Assembly (NCBI GenBank): GCA_003164335.1
Contig: PLTF01000153.1
Location: forward strand, 1 to 55,696
Source: Fibrobacterota bacterium
GTDB lineage: Bacteria; Fibrobacterota; Chitinivibrionia; Chitinivibrionales; Chitinispirillaceae
Reading direction: 5' to 3'
Length of the DNA: 55,696 bases
The notes beneath the pieces were generated by a model. That model did no database searches, was not told the origin of the DNA, and worked only from the letters and a program-made list of their open reading frames with translations. Every line of letters starts with the position of its first letter. The stretch's first letter is position 1. Shown one piece after another: positions 1 to 8,750 of this stretch. A program made the translations under genes and the position numbers.

Positions 1-73
1 ACCCCGCAGCCCGGCTTTGCGGGCGCGGAGGCTTTGGCCAGGGGGAACCGCCTAAGTGGTTCCCCCACCAGAA
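1..73 (-). repeat. Dispersed hairpin repeat, copy 1 (at window edge)
   Basis: An inverted repeat at 41-66 has arms GGGGGAACC and GGTTCCCCC around an 8-nt loop. A second small hairpin lies at about 3-23 (CCCGCA/TGCGGG). Read on the minus strand, the segment aligns with copies at 21565 and 55661: a GGTGGGG-AACC arm, a variable loop, GGTT-CCCC, then TGGCC and AAGCC. It lies downstream of era and is cut by the window start. Confidence 0.7.
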
Positions 74-86
74 GCTCTTATCAGGA

Positions 87-992
87 TTAATTTCTTCTTA
101 AGAATTCCGATTTCAAAAATCTCGGATCGTCACGCCAGTGCGGCGTTACCTTGATATGGCACGACACCTTCACCGGGCACCCGGCCATAATCCGCAGGTC
201 CTTTTCCGCTCCCGCGCGGATGCGGTTGATGAGCGCCCCGCCCCGACCGATGACTATTCCCTTCTGTCCAATCGTCTCAACATGGATCACCGCGCTTATT
301 TCGTGCCGCTGCGGCAGTTCCTTGTAGGATTCTATCTCAACGAACACCGCGTGGGGTACCTCGTCGCGGGTCCCGAGGATGATGTGCTTGCGGATGAACT
401 CGGCCGCAAAGAACCGCATGCTGGCGTCGGTCAACGTTTCCTCGTCGTAGTAGCGCGGACCCTCCTTGATAAAGGGATCGAGCGCTGCGAGAAAGAGCTG
501 CCCGTCGCTCTTCCGGGTGGCGCTTATCGTGACGGCGGGCGTTTCCTTGAGATCGGGAAATCGCGCGAAAAACCTTCCGATCGTTTCGCGAAGGTCGGTG
601 CAGATATCGGCCTTGTTGAAAACGATGAGGCGGGGAGCACGGGTATTCGCGACAATCGCGGCTGCGAGCGTCTCCTCTTCGCCGAACTCCCGGGACAGGT
701 CTACGAGGTAGCAGAGGCAATCGATTCCCTCTTCGGCGGCGGCATCCTTCGCCTCACCGAGCATCGAATCGTTGAGCCGGTGCGCGCCCTTGTGGATTCC
801 GGGCGTATCGACGAAGACGATCTGGATAGTATCCCTTGTGTAAACTCCGCGGAGGCGCTGCCGCGTGGTTTGCGGAAGCGGCGTGGCCGGCGAAATTTCC
901 TCCCCGAGGATAGTATTGAGAAGCGTTGACTTTCCGCAGTTCGGGCGACCCAGGAGGGCGACAAAACCCGAACGGAACGGGAGAGTCCCCAT
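87..992 (-). CDS. era: GTPase Era (30S ribosome assembly)
   Basis: Era is an essential GTPase that binds the 3' end of 16S rRNA through a C-terminal KH domain during 30S maturation. The 301-aa product has a G1 loop GRPNCGKS at residues 15-22, G3 DTPG at 62-65 and G4 NKAD at 126-129. The KH signature GIVIGRGG sits at 245-252, and length matches the family. The usual G1 motif is GRPNVGKS; here Cys replaces Val, which probably does not abolish activity. The reading frame is open farther upstream, but the ATG at 992 begins the conserved protein. It overlaps the TGA stop of the upstream transpeptidase gene by one base (TGATG), so translation is probably coupled. Confidence 0.97.
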   Translation of the reverse strand: MGTLPFRSGFVALLGRPNCGKSTLLNTILGEEISPATPLPQTTRQRLRGVYTRDTIQIVFVDTPGIHKGAHRLNDSMLGEAKDAAAEEGIDCLCYLVDLSREFGEEETLAAAIVANTRAPRLIVFNKADICTDLRETIGRFFARFPDLKETPAVTISATRKSDGQLFLAALDPFIKEGPRYYDEETLTDASMRFFAAEFIRKHIILGTRDEVPHAVFVEIESYKELPQRHEISAVIHVETIGQKGIVIGRGGALINRIRAGAEKDLRIMAGCPVKVSCHIKVTPHWRDDPRFLKSEFLRRN

Positions 993-2326
993 CAGTTCGA
1001 GCTCTGGGCCGGATGGTGTTTGCGCCGTGTGGTGCGAACCCGGCCGAAGGGCGGCTGGCGGAGCGGTTCGGTTCCCGGCGGGCAGAGGAGTTTCCTGAAA
1101 ATTTCGGCACCGATAAAGTGGGAGTGTACGGATAAATTGCCGCCGTAGGCGGTTACCACGGCGAGCGCCAGGTGACCGTCCGGGTCGTCCTTCTTCACTG
1201 CAAAGCCAATGAACCATTCGATATTACCGAGGCTGTCGACTTTGATGGAGCCGGTCTTGCCGCCGCATTCAAGAAGATCGGCGCCGTTGCATTTTTTAAG
1301 GAGCCGGAAGGTCTTCCGGGCGGTACCGGAATCAACGACCTGGCCCATCATGGCCTTGAGTTCGGTGGCGGTGCTGTCGGAAATCGGTGTTTTCCATGCA
1401 GCAGCGACCGACCGGTACAGGCATGATCCGGTGCTGTCGACGATGCTGTCGACAAGCCGCGGGCAGGGCATGAACCCGCCCTCGGCAACCGCACTGGCAA
1501 TGAGCGCGCCGTGCAACGGGGAGATGGACGTCTTGCGGTTGTACCCCGAGGCGAGCTGCGCCATTTCGTAGGTGGTATCCTCCGGCACGATCACCTTCGA
1601 AGTATCGGTCTGCAGCTCAAAGGGGATCGTGGCGTTGAAGCCGAACCGCTCGTTGTACTCTTCGAAGGTTTTCTTGCCGATGCCGTACATCCCGATTCTG
1701 CCGAACACGGGATTGATCGACTGGGCATAGGCGTCTTCAAAGGGTATTTCCTTTAACGAACCGATGTTCTTCCTGAGTTGCGATTTATAAAGTGTATGGC
1801 TCCTGCCGGAAAGCGGGACCTTGGTATCGACTGTATACCGGGCGGTTTCGATGGCCGCAGCCGCGGTAATCGTCTTGTAAATCGAGGCGGCCGGGAAAAC
1901 ATTGCGCAGGAAGAGGCGGCTGCCCACCTGGGGCGTGCCGGGCTCCTGGTGCGAAGCGAAGGCGAGGACGCGCCCGGTTTTTGAGTTGATGACCGCGCAG
2001 GCGCCGTAGCGGGGGTGATACTGGTTCATGAGCCGGGTGATAAAGGATTGCAGTGCGGTGTCGAGGCTGCAAAAGACAACGAGCCTTCCCCGGCTCGATT
2101 GGATGGTATCCGAACTGCAGGCCAGATTGAGCGGCGCATGGGAGAGAATTGCCGACATCGAAGCAAAATTGAGGGCGCCCGATCCGGAAACATTCCGGGA
2201 GTCCGCAGACCCATGCTGCCCTGCCGAATCGTTTCCCGCCGTTTTAGGAGCCGCCTGCCTGCAGCCCGCAGCGGCAATGATGAGCACGACAAAAAGCCTC
2301 ACGGCATTGTTGCGGGCAAGGGACAT
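992..2326 (-). CDS. Lipoprotein penicillin-binding transpeptidase
   Basis: This is a serine DD-transpeptidase of the penicillin-binding protein family that would cross-link peptidoglycan in the periplasm. All three active-site motifs are present in the 444-aa product: SIYK (S148-K151, SxxK), SIN (203-205, SxN) and KTGS (from K357). The N-terminus MSLARNNAVRLFVVLIIAAAGC is a signal peptide ending in a lipobox with Cys22, so a lipid anchor is likely. There is no transglycosylase domain, and only about 80 residues precede the transpeptidase core, so no full PBP dimerisation domain fits. The start at 2326 is chosen for the lipobox and a GGGTG ribosome site; TTG at 2404 and ATG at 2392 lie upstream in frame. 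The stop overlaps the era start. Confidence 0.88.
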   Translation of the reverse strand: MSLARNNAVRLFVVLIIAAAGCRQAAPKTAGNDSAGQHGSADSRNVSGSGALNFASMSAILSHAPLNLACSSDTIQSSRGRLVVFCSLDTALQSFITRLMNQYHPRYGACAVINSKTGRVLAFASHQEPGTPQVGSRLFLRNVFPAASIYKTITAAAAIETARYTVDTKVPLSGRSHTLYKSQLRKNIGSLKEIPFEDAYAQSINPVFGRIGMYGIGKKTFEEYNERFGFNATIPFELQTDTSKVIVPEDTTYEMAQLASGYNRKTSISPLHGALIASAVAEGGFMPCPRLVDSIVDSTGSCLYRSVAAAWKTPISDSTATELKAMMGQVVDSGTARKTFRLLKKCNGADLLECGGKTGSIKVDSLGNIEWFIGFAVKKDDPDGHLALAVVTAYGGNLSVHSHFIGAEIFRKLLCPPGTEPLRQPPFGRVRTTRRKHHPAQSSN

Positions 2327-2513
2327 GATACACCCTGCGGCTGTTGCAGCAATACCGGCGCGAAAACGGGAACTGATTGGCCTATCGGACATGGGCGGAT
2401 TCAAAAAGGATTACGATTTAACGGTGCGGCGCCGCTTAAACCCGGCCGGGCGGCATTTCACGAAGCCGGGTCCTTCGGTAAAATAACTGATGCGTTTTAT
2501 TCGCCGCAGGAGA

Positions 2514-2539
2514 GGTCCGACCTGTCCAACTAGTCAGAC
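2514..2539. repeat. Short 9-nt-period repeat at the murG 3' end
   Basis: Units such as GACCTGTCC and AACTAGTCA occur here on the plus strand. They match, on the opposite strand, the tandem 9-nt repeat in the tilS 5' end (21444-21506), which shares TTGGACAGGTC. The murG TAG stop and its last codons lie inside it. The remaining murG-transpeptidase gap (2327-2513) shows nothing else I can support. Confidence 0.5.
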
Positions 2540-3627
2540 TTCTTTTTCATCGCCTGCTCTATCACCTGAAGAATTTTTTCTGCCGGATCAAGCGGCGCCT
2601 GTTCCTTCATGCCGGCCACCAGGGTCATCCGCTCCTCAAACAGGTTGCCGATTCCCCGGATAAGCGTTTCCGGGGTCATCTGCTCCTGCGGCAGCACCAG
2701 GCTGAAGCCGCGCGAGGCAAAGGAGCGGGCATTGAGGATCTGGTCGCCGCGGCTGGCCGAGAGCGGCAGCGGGATGAGCAGGCCCGGCTTCCTGAGGGCG
2801 AGGAGTTCAAAGAGCGCGGTTGCGCCGGCACGCGAAACGACCGCATCGGCGAGCGCAAAGAGGTCGGCGAGCTCCCGGTCGGCATATTCGAACTGCGCAT
2901 AGCCCTGCCGCGGCGCAGCCAGGTTTCCCCTGCCGCAGCAGTGGATAATATTGAAACGGGGAAGGAGGACATTAAGCGCCTCGCGAAGACAACCGTTCAC
3001 CGCCTGCGCCCCCTGGCTTCCGCCGATTACCATGAGGACCGGTTTCACATCGGTGAACCCGCAGCGGTCTCTCCCGGCAGCGGCATCACCCGAAAGCAGT
3101 TCCTTGCGGACCGGTATTCCGGTTTCGACCGCCTTTGAACCCGGCAGAAGGCTTGCGGTCTCGGGAAAACTGTAACAGATCCGCGATGCAAAGGGCAGCG
3201 ACAAACGGTTGGCGAGGCCCGGGGAGATATCGGATTCATGAACGATAACCGGGACCCGCAGCAACCAGGATGCCCAGACGACCGGGCAGGCGACAAACCC
3301 CCCCTTGCTGAAGACGACGTCCGGCCGGAGCCGCGCAATAAGATACAGTGATTTCAGGAACCCGAGCTTGATCCGCACGATATCGGTGATATTCCTGATA
3401 TCGGCATACCGCCGCAGCTTGCCGGCCGGGATACTCTCGAAGGGAATATTCTCCCGGGCAATAAGCGCCCGCTCCATTCCCCTTGACGTGCCGATGTAGC
3501 GGATAGCGAAGCCATGCTGCCGGAGAAGCGGGATGAGCGCGAGGTTCGGGGTGACATGGCCGGCCGTACCGCCGCCGGTGAGGATGATTCTTTTCGACAA
3601 TTTCATGGGTCGGACCGATGCAGTCAT
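2530..3627 (-). CDS. murG: UDP-GlcNAc:undecaprenyl-PP-MurNAc-pentapeptide GlcNAc transferase MurG
   Basis: MurG adds GlcNAc to lipid I to make lipid II at the inner face of the cytoplasmic membrane. The 365-aa product has the family's N-terminal glycine-rich loop GGGTAGHV at residues 18-25, followed by SKGGF, HESDISPGLANR, GGSQGAQAVN and RAGATALFELLALRKP, the nucleotide-sugar pocket region. The ATG at 3627 overlaps the TGA of the upstream heptosyltransferase gene as ATGA, which decides the start; another in-frame ATG lies at 3606. The stop lies inside a short repeat shared with the tilS 5' end. In many bacteria murG is in the division cluster; here it follows an LPS-core gene and precedes a transpeptidase gene. 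Confidence 0.96.
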   Translation of the reverse strand: MTASVRPMKLSKRIILTGGGTAGHVTPNLALIPLLRQHGFAIRYIGTSRGMERALIARENIPFESIPAGKLRRYADIRNITDIVRIKLGFLKSLYLIARLRPDVVFSKGGFVACPVVWASWLLRVPVIVHESDISPGLANRLSLPFASRICYSFPETASLLPGSKAVETGIPVRKELLSGDAAAGRDRCGFTDVKPVLMVIGGSQGAQAVNGCLREALNVLLPRFNIIHCCGRGNLAAPRQGYAQFEYADRELADLFALADAVVSRAGATALFELLALRKPGLLIPLPLSASRGDQILNARSFASRGFSLVLPQEQMTPETLIRGIGNLFEERMTLVAGMKEQAPLDPAEKILQVIEQAMKKKSD

Positions 3628-4583
3628 ACGAGCAGCTCGTTTGCAAGCGTTGCAACCCGCTCGGGCGTAATCCCTGCCAGGCAATTGTAGTGCTTTTCCG
3701 GACAGGTGCGCTCGTAGCAGGGAGCGCGCCGGCATTCGCCGCGCGCGATCCTGACCGCGCTGCCGAGCGGGCGAGTCCAGACACTTGAGGTCGATCCGTA
3801 AATACCCACACAGGGGGTGCCGAGAAAGCCCGCAAGATGGAGCAGGCCCGAGTCGTTGGAGACAACCAGGGCGGCGGCGGCTATGGTGGCGGCAACGCAT
3901 TCGAGCGACGTTGCACCGGCCCGGTTCACCACGCGATCGGGCGCTGCGGCGGCGATAGATTCCCCGATCGGGAAGTCCCGGTCGTCTCCCACAACCACGA
4001 ATCGCCTGCCCTCACAAAGCTTTACGAGACGGGCAAAATACGGCCACTGCTTTGCCGGGCCGTAGGCGGCTCCCGGGCAAAGTACAATAGCTTCGCCCGA
4101 CTCCGCCGGTTTGTCGATCGCAACACCCTTCCACTCCGCGGGATCGCAATATCCGGTTTCGAGCACCTCGGCATATTCGCTCGTCAGATGCCGGGTACGG
4201 GAGGCGGCGGAACGCGGCAGCCGCTCGGTCAGGAGCGGGCTCCGCATTTCAGCGGCAATGCCGCGGCGCGAGGGAATAGCCGATAGAAAGCCGAAGAGCG
4301 CCGAGGAGAATGAGTGGGGTAGAAGATAAAGCCGGGAAAAGGAGCGCTTTCGCACCGCATGCACCGTCCCGAAGAATTCCCGGTAGTCACTGCGCCGGTA
4401 GGGGATCACCGGCAAGTCGCAGAGAAGCGTTGTCAGGCCGCAGAGCCGATCGGGTACGATAAGGCTGATCTCTTTTCCGTCCGCGCGTTTTTTCCTCATG
4501 ACAACCGAAAGGCCGAGGATGAGGTCGCCTATCCAGTTGGGCATGAGAACGGCGGCGGAAGGGAGCGAATTTGCAATGGCCAT
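3624..4583 (-). CDS. Glycosyltransferase family 9, WaaF-like ADP-heptose:LPS heptosyltransferase
   Basis: This GT-B transferase of family GT9 probably adds a heptose to the lipopolysaccharide inner core at the cytoplasmic side of the membrane. Family hallmarks are PNWIGDLILG near the N-terminus, PGAAYGPAKQWP in the middle, and NDSGLLHLAGFLGTPCVGIY with a following TRPLG, which forms the sugar-nucleotide pocket. A Cys-rich tail (C-x4-C, C, C) is typical of heptosyltransferase II. At 319 aa it is slightly shorter than usual. The start ATG at 4583 has no obvious Shine-Dalgarno sequence. The 3' end overlaps murG by 4 nt. The exact acceptor is unproven. Confidence 0.85.
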   Translation of the reverse strand: MAIANSLPSAAVLMPNWIGDLILGLSVVMRKKRADGKEISLIVPDRLCGLTTLLCDLPVIPYRRSDYREFFGTVHAVRKRSFSRLYLLPHSFSSALFGFLSAIPSRRGIAAEMRSPLLTERLPRSAASRTRHLTSEYAEVLETGYCDPAEWKGVAIDKPAESGEAIVLCPGAAYGPAKQWPYFARLVKLCEGRRFVVVGDDRDFPIGESIAAAAPDRVVNRAGATSLECVAATIAAAALVVSNDSGLLHLAGFLGTPCVGIYGSTSSVWTRPLGSAVRIARGECRRAPCYERTCPEKHYNCLAGITPERVATLANELLV

Positions 4584-4629
4584 GGGTCTAGAAAATAAGT
4601 TACTACCCAGGCATCGGACTTTTTTAAGG

Positions 4630-6396
4630 TCAGGTCTTCACCGTCATCGCAAACATCGTTATATCGTCATGCTGCTGTTCGTTTTTCACGAAGCTGCGCA
4701 GATCCGAGAGAATCCCCGAAAGAATGCTATCGGACGTGCCGCTGTTGGAACTGACGGCCATGTTTAAAAGCCGCGGGAGACCATAGAAATTCTTTGCGGC
4801 GTCATTTGCTTCGGAAACGCCGTCGGTGTAGGCGAGGAAGCTGCTGCCCGGCGTGAGCGGGATGGAGACTTCGTCGAGTGTCCTGGCAAAGTCGTCAGCT
4901 TCGGTAATGATGCCCAGTGCAATGCCGCTGCTGTCGATGGGCATGATCGTGCCCTGGCTCGCCTCGAGCTTGAGCAGCTTGCTATGGCCGGCCCGCGCAT
5001 AGGTCATGGACGTTCCATCGCGGCTTATTACCAGGCACAGCGCCGTGATGAACGATCGCTCATTGATATTGCAGCAGATGGATTGGTTAACTGCGCAGAG
5101 GAGGCTTTTTGCGGTAAAATTCGAACGCGCTTCGACACGGGCAACGCTGCGCAGAATTGTCATGAGCAGTGCCGCCGGAACCCCTTTCCCGCATACGTCC
5201 GCCACCATCACCACCCAGCTGCCGTCGCCGCACTGGAAATAATCGAGGTAATCGCCGCCCACCTCATAGGCCGGCTGGTAAACGCCGGCTATTTTAACAT
5301 GCGGGATGACGGGCATCACCTGCGGAGTAAGGCTCTGCTGGATGTTGCGCGCCGCTTCGAGTTCTCCTTCCAGGCGGGCCTTGCTCTCGAGCTCCTTGAA
5401 ATGAATCGCATTGGAGAGACAGGCCGCGGCATGGGCGGCGAGCGTTGAAAGCAGCGTCTTTTCCTGGCGAAAGACTATTTGACCGTGCTGAGGTACGAAA
5501 AGCTGTATGATGGCAATGGTTTTCTTGTCGGCAACGAGCGGAATGGCGATCCAGCATGGATTTTCAGCCAACTCCGGGGGCCAGTCGAGGCACAGGTGGG
5601 ATATCCCGCGCCAATCATCGAAGATAATCTGGCTCAGGAGGTCTTTTGCCAGAAACGGCTTCAGTGCCGCCTCTGAAAGTGCCCTGCCTTCCGTTGAATC
5701 GAGAACTCCTGTCGCCCATACACACGAAAAACCCTCTTTTTTCCTGCTGCAGATACTTGCCTGGACAAGAGGAAAGCGGAAGGCGAATGCAGTTCCGATA
5801 ATCGTGAACAATTGCTCGATGTCGACAGTCTGGACCATCTCATAGGAAGTAATATTGAGGAATTTGAGTTGTTCGAGGTTCTGTTCAAGCTTGTATTTCG
5901 CCTCGCTGAGCTCGGCAGTCCGTTCCTTGACGCGATCCTCCAATTCGTCCTTGGCCGCCTGCAACGCATCGCGATATTTCTTGATTTCGGTGATATCCCG
6001 CGAGAGACCGAAGGTTCCGAGCGTTTCGCCTTTCTTATTGCGAAACGGCATTTTGGTGGTGGAGACCCAGGTATCCGGCCGGTCGGGCCAGGTTTCCTTT
6101 TCTTCAATACCCACCATGGGCTTGCCGGATTTGATAATATTCTGCTCATCGTTGAAGGCCTGGCGGGCATGCTCAGGAGTAAAAAAATCAAAATCCGTTT
6201 TCCCGAGAGCCTCGGAATCTAATTTCACACCCGCTTTTTCAAGCCAGTTGGTATTCACCCGGACGAACCTGCTCTTTAAGTCCTTGAAATAGATCGAATC
6301 CGGCATATTATCGAGGAGGGTATGGAGTAATTCGCTGTCGCTGGGCATGTTCAGGTCGGCCAATGAATATCCGGCTGCTTTGTGAGGGTCGCTCAA
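4630..6396 (-). CDS. PAS-GAF-PP2C (RsbU/SpoIIE-type) serine phosphatase
   Basis: This is a sensor-linked protein phosphatase of the PP2C/SpoIIE class, which usually dephosphorylates an anti-sigma-factor antagonist. The order in the 588-aa protein is a PAS domain (about 20-140), a coiled coil (about 140-185, ALQAAKDELEDRVKERTAEL), a GAF-like region (about 185-330), a second short helix and the phosphatase domain (about 365-588). Metal-binding motifs are visible: GGDYLDYF, VADVCGKGVPAALL, YTDGVSEA and QHDDITMFA. No transmembrane segment is seen, so it is cytoplasmic. The start is TTG at 6396, supported by AAGGA seven bases upstream. No anti-sigma or antagonist gene is adjacent, so its target must lie elsewhere. 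Confidence 0.9.
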   Translation of the reverse strand: MSDPHKAAGYSLADLNMPSDSELLHTLLDNMPDSIYFKDLKSRFVRVNTNWLEKAGVKLDSEALGKTDFDFFTPEHARQAFNDEQNIIKSGKPMVGIEEKETWPDRPDTWVSTTKMPFRNKKGETLGTFGLSRDITEIKKYRDALQAAKDELEDRVKERTAELSEAKYKLEQNLEQLKFLNITSYEMVQTVDIEQLFTIIGTAFAFRFPLVQASICSRKKEGFSCVWATGVLDSTEGRALSEAALKPFLAKDLLSQIIFDDWRGISHLCLDWPPELAENPCWIAIPLVADKKTIAIIQLFVPQHGQIVFRQEKTLLSTLAAHAAACLSNAIHFKELESKARLEGELEAARNIQQSLTPQVMPVIPHVKIAGVYQPAYEVGGDYLDYFQCGDGSWVVMVADVCGKGVPAALLMTILRSVARVEARSNFTAKSLLCAVNQSICCNINERSFITALCLVISRDGTSMTYARAGHSKLLKLEASQGTIMPIDSSGIALGIITEADDFARTLDEVSIPLTPGSSFLAYTDGVSEANDAAKNFYGLPRLLNMAVSSNSGTSDSILSGILSDLRSFVKNEQQHDDITMFAMTVKT

Positions 6397-6510
6397 GGTT
6401 CATTCCTTTTCGATGAGGTCTACACCTCTTATACGGCGATACACCGCTCCACAGTTGAGCAAGGGTTACACCATCCAATAATAATACAGTATGTTATGAG
6501 GCTTAGCAAT

Positions 6511-6543
6511 AAAAAAGGCGGCATGCAGGAGACGCATACCGCC
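6511..6543 (-). terminator. Rho-independent terminator after rpmA
   Basis: On the minus strand a GGCGGTATGC arm and a GCATGCCGCC arm (10 bp with one G-U pair, 7-nt loop) are followed by six T residues. It lies about 30 nt past the rpmA stop and ends the rng - rplU - rpmA unit. Confidence 0.9.
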
Positions 6544-6573
6544 AATGAGAATTGCGGGATTCGAGCGAATAAA

Positions 6574-6828
6574 CTATGCAGGTACGATTTCAACACGCTT
6601 CTTGTTACCGGAAAACCGGCTGAACTTCACCACCCCTGCCGCTTCGGCAAAGAGGGTATCGTCTTTGCCCTTGCCGACGAATTTACCCGGATGGACCACG
6701 GTACCGCGTTGACGGATTATAATACTTCCCGCGCTGACCAGCTGGCCGCCGAAACACTTGACACCAAGCATCTTAGGATTGCTGTCGCGGCCGTTTACGC
6801 TGCTGCCGCCGCCTTTTTTATGCGCCAT
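6574..6828 (-). CDS. rpmA: Ribosomal protein bL27
   Basis: bL27 is a 50S protein whose N-terminus reaches the peptidyl-transferase centre. The 84-aa sequence begins [19 protein letters not shown] and carries the conserved [17 protein letters not shown] and HPG stretches. There is no cleavable N-terminal extension of the Firmicutes type. AGGGGAG lies three bases before the ATG. It follows rplU by 8 nt, the usual rplU-rpmA arrangement, and is followed by a strong terminator. Confidence 0.98.
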   Translation of the reverse strand: MAHKKGGGSSVNGRDSNPKMLGVKCFGGQLVSAGSIIIRQRGTVVHPGKFVGKGKDDTLFAEAAGVVKFSRFSGNKKRVEIVPA

Positions 6829-6836
6829 AGTCTCCC

Positions 6837-7160
6837 CTACTCCTTGCCCGAACCATTAATGGAAATAATCTCAAGGGTCGTGTACTGCTGACGGTGCCCA
6901 TTCACCCGCTGATAATCCTTGCGTCGCTTTTTCTTGACAATAAGAATTTTCTCGGCTTTGCCGTGGTCGACTACCCTTGCCGTAACGGTTGCATTCTCGA
7001 TGCATGGCGTACCGATGCCGACGGCATCGCCATCGGATGTAAGGAGAACCCTGCCGATCGAAATTTCGCTGCCCTTTTCGGCATCGATGAGCGGAACCCT
7101 GATGGTTTCTCCCGGAGACACTTTGTACTGAAAGCCTGCATGCTCAATTATCGAAAACAT
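6837..7160 (-). CDS. rplU: Ribosomal protein bL21
   Basis: bL21 is a 50S subunit protein that binds 23S rRNA. The 107-aa product starts [18 protein letters not shown] and contains the basic [19 protein letters not shown] segment diagnostic of the family. GAGGAG precedes the ATG by five bases. It lies 38 nt downstream of rng and 8 nt upstream of rpmA; rng next to rplU-rpmA is a common bacterial association. Confidence 0.97.
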   Translation of the reverse strand: MFSIIEHAGFQYKVSPGETIRVPLIDAEKGSEISIGRVLLTSDGDAVGIGTPCIENATVTARVVDHGKAEKILIVKKKRRKDYQRVNGHRQQYTTLEIISINGSGKE

Positions 7161-7198
7161 TGGAACTCCTCGAAAAGTTTGCCAAAAACTTATTAAAT

Positions 7199-8725
7199 CT
7201 ACTTTTTCCCCGCTCCAGGATCAAGCCCTTCGTCGAGAAACCGGTATTCATCCTGGTCGAGCTCCTCATCCGGCACTATAACGAGCGTACATTTATGCTC
7301 GGTTTCGAGCAAATGTTTGATGCGCGCGGAATCCTGCATGAGGTATGCCGCCACTGCCGGATGAACCGCAAAGCGCACTTCGCCCCTGCGCGAGGTCATG
7401 CGCCGCAAATCGCGGTCCATTCGCGTAGTCACGGTTTCCGGAGAGAATACCCATCCCAGGCCGTTGCAGGCGTGGCAAACGTCGGTGTAGAACTCCTGAA
7501 GTTCAGGGCGCACCCGCTTCCGGGTTATTTCAAGGAGACCGAATTTCGACAGTGTCGTGGCTGAGGTCGTGGTCGGATCGGCTGCAAGCGCCTTGTACAT
7601 GCTGGTTTCAAGCGCCTTACGATGCTGCGCAGTCTGCATGTCGATGAAATCGATGACGATGAGCCCGCCGATATCGCGAAGCCGCAGTTGCCGGCAGATC
7701 TCCCCGACCGCTTCCATATTCGTCTCATAAATCGTCTGCTCGAGGGCATGCTTGCCGACATTCCTCCCGGTATTGACATCAATGGCAACCAGCGCCTCGG
7801 TACGGTCGATAAGAATGTACCCGCCGGTTCGCAGCCAGACCTTTCGCCGAAGCAGGCGTTCGAGATCTTTTTCAATATCGAACTTATCGAAGAGCGGCTC
7901 GTTTCCTTTATAGAGAATAACGCGATCGAGGAGGTCGGGCGAAAGTGCGGCAAGATAGCTCTGAATTTCCTTGTAATCATCTTCATCATCCACATAAACT
8001 TCATCGACCTCCTCGGAAAAGAGATCGCGGATGACCCTCGTCGTGATACCCATTTCCCGGTGGATGAGCTTCGGCCCTGTGCCTTTGAGCGCCTCATCGC
8101 TGGCGGTCCGCCATTGGTCCAGAAGCAGGTGTATCTCCCGGATAAATTCAGTCTCCGATACCTTGAGACCCATGGTCCGGACGATGAAGCCCACGCCCGG
8201 CGGCTTGATCTGTGCGATCAGGCGTTTCAACCGGGTGCGTTTTTTAAGATCCTTGGTTCTCTTGGAGACGCCGATGAAATCAGCGTCCGGTACCAGGACC
8301 AGGAACCTGCCTGCAATGCTGATCTGGGTCGTCAGCTTCGCTCCCTTGGTTCCGATGGGCTCCTTGATTACCTGAACCAGGACTCCCTGACCCTTTTCGA
8401 GAAGCTTTTCGATGGGAATGCGGACAACGGCGCGCCGTTTCGACGGATCGTTCCTGCTGTAGCGCTCCAGCAGCTCATCGTCCTCATTGAGGAGTACCGA
8501 CGGCTCGATGTCCGACGCGTGCAGGAAGGCGGTTCGATCGAGGCCGATCTCCACAAAGGCGGCCTGCAGGCCCGGAAGGATGGAGGTAACTTTGCCGCGA
8601 TAAATATTCCCGAGAATCTGATAGGTGTCGGGACGTTCGACAACCATTTCCACCACCTTGCTATCCTCGAGCAGTGCGACTCGTTTTTCCGTGGTAGTGG
8701 CATTGAATAAAATTTTCTTCTTCGT
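7199..8725 (-). CDS. rng: Ribonuclease G/E family endoribonuclease
   Basis: This single-strand-specific endoribonuclease acts in rRNA maturation and mRNA decay. It has an S1-like region (about 35-130), catalytic metal-binding segments AIDVNTGRNVG and IVIDFIDM, and the zinc-link motif CHAC. It lacks the long C-terminal scaffold of RNase E, so it is the short RNase G form. The nearest GTG (8656) or ATG (8647) would delete conserved N-terminal residues KKKILFNATTTEKRVALLED. The frame is open only back to a TAA at 8743-8741. An ACG at 8725, six bases after AGGGGAG, restores the usual N-terminus (508 aa); ATT at 8713 is an alternative. A sequencing error is also possible. Confidence 0.88.
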   Translation of the reverse strand, partial: TKKKILFNATTTEKRVALLEDSKVVEMVVERPDTYQILGNIYRGKVTSILPGLQAAFVEIGLDRTAFLHASDIEPSVLLNEDDELLERYSRNDPSKRRAVVRIPIEKLLEKGQGVLVQVIKEPIGTKGAKLTTQISIAGRFLVLVPDADFIGVSKRTKDLKKRTRLKRLIAQIKPPGVGFIVRTMGLKVSETEFIREIHLLLDQWRTASDEALKGTGPKLIHREMGITTRVIRDLFSEEVDEVYVDDEDDYKEIQSYLAALSPDLLDRVILYKGNEPLFDKFDIEKDLERLLRRKVWLRTGGYILIDRTEALVAIDVNTGRNVGKHALEQTIYETNMEAVGEICRQLRLRDIGGLIVIDFIDMQTAQHRKALETSMYKALAADPTTTSATTLSKFGLLEITRKRVRPELQEFYTDVCHACNGLGWVFSPETVTTRMDRDLRRMTSRRGEVRFAVHPAVAAYLMQDSARIKHLLETEHKCTLVIVPDEELDQDEYRFLDEGLDPGAGKK

Positions 8726-8731
8726 AGCGGT

Positions 8732-8738
8732 CTCCCCT
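8732..8738 (-). promoter_or_regulatory. Strong ribosome-binding site deciding the rng start
   Basis: The minus strand reads AGGGGAG here, six bases before ACG at 8725-8723. No ATG, GTG or TTG occurs in frame between the upstream TAA stop and position 8656. The site therefore points to non-canonical initiation at the conserved N-terminus. It lies in the sprA-rng gap. Confidence 0.6.
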
Positions 8739-8750
8739 CTTTATTTTGCT

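Noticed and set aside
4599-4612. Recurring GTTACTACCC-like string (also near 24890 and 32223)
   Set aside because: Three short matches upstream of leftward genes with no symmetry or fixed spacing; could be chance.
7622-8710. 362-codon plus-strand open frame
   Set aside because: Antisense to rng, whose protein motifs are unmistakable.
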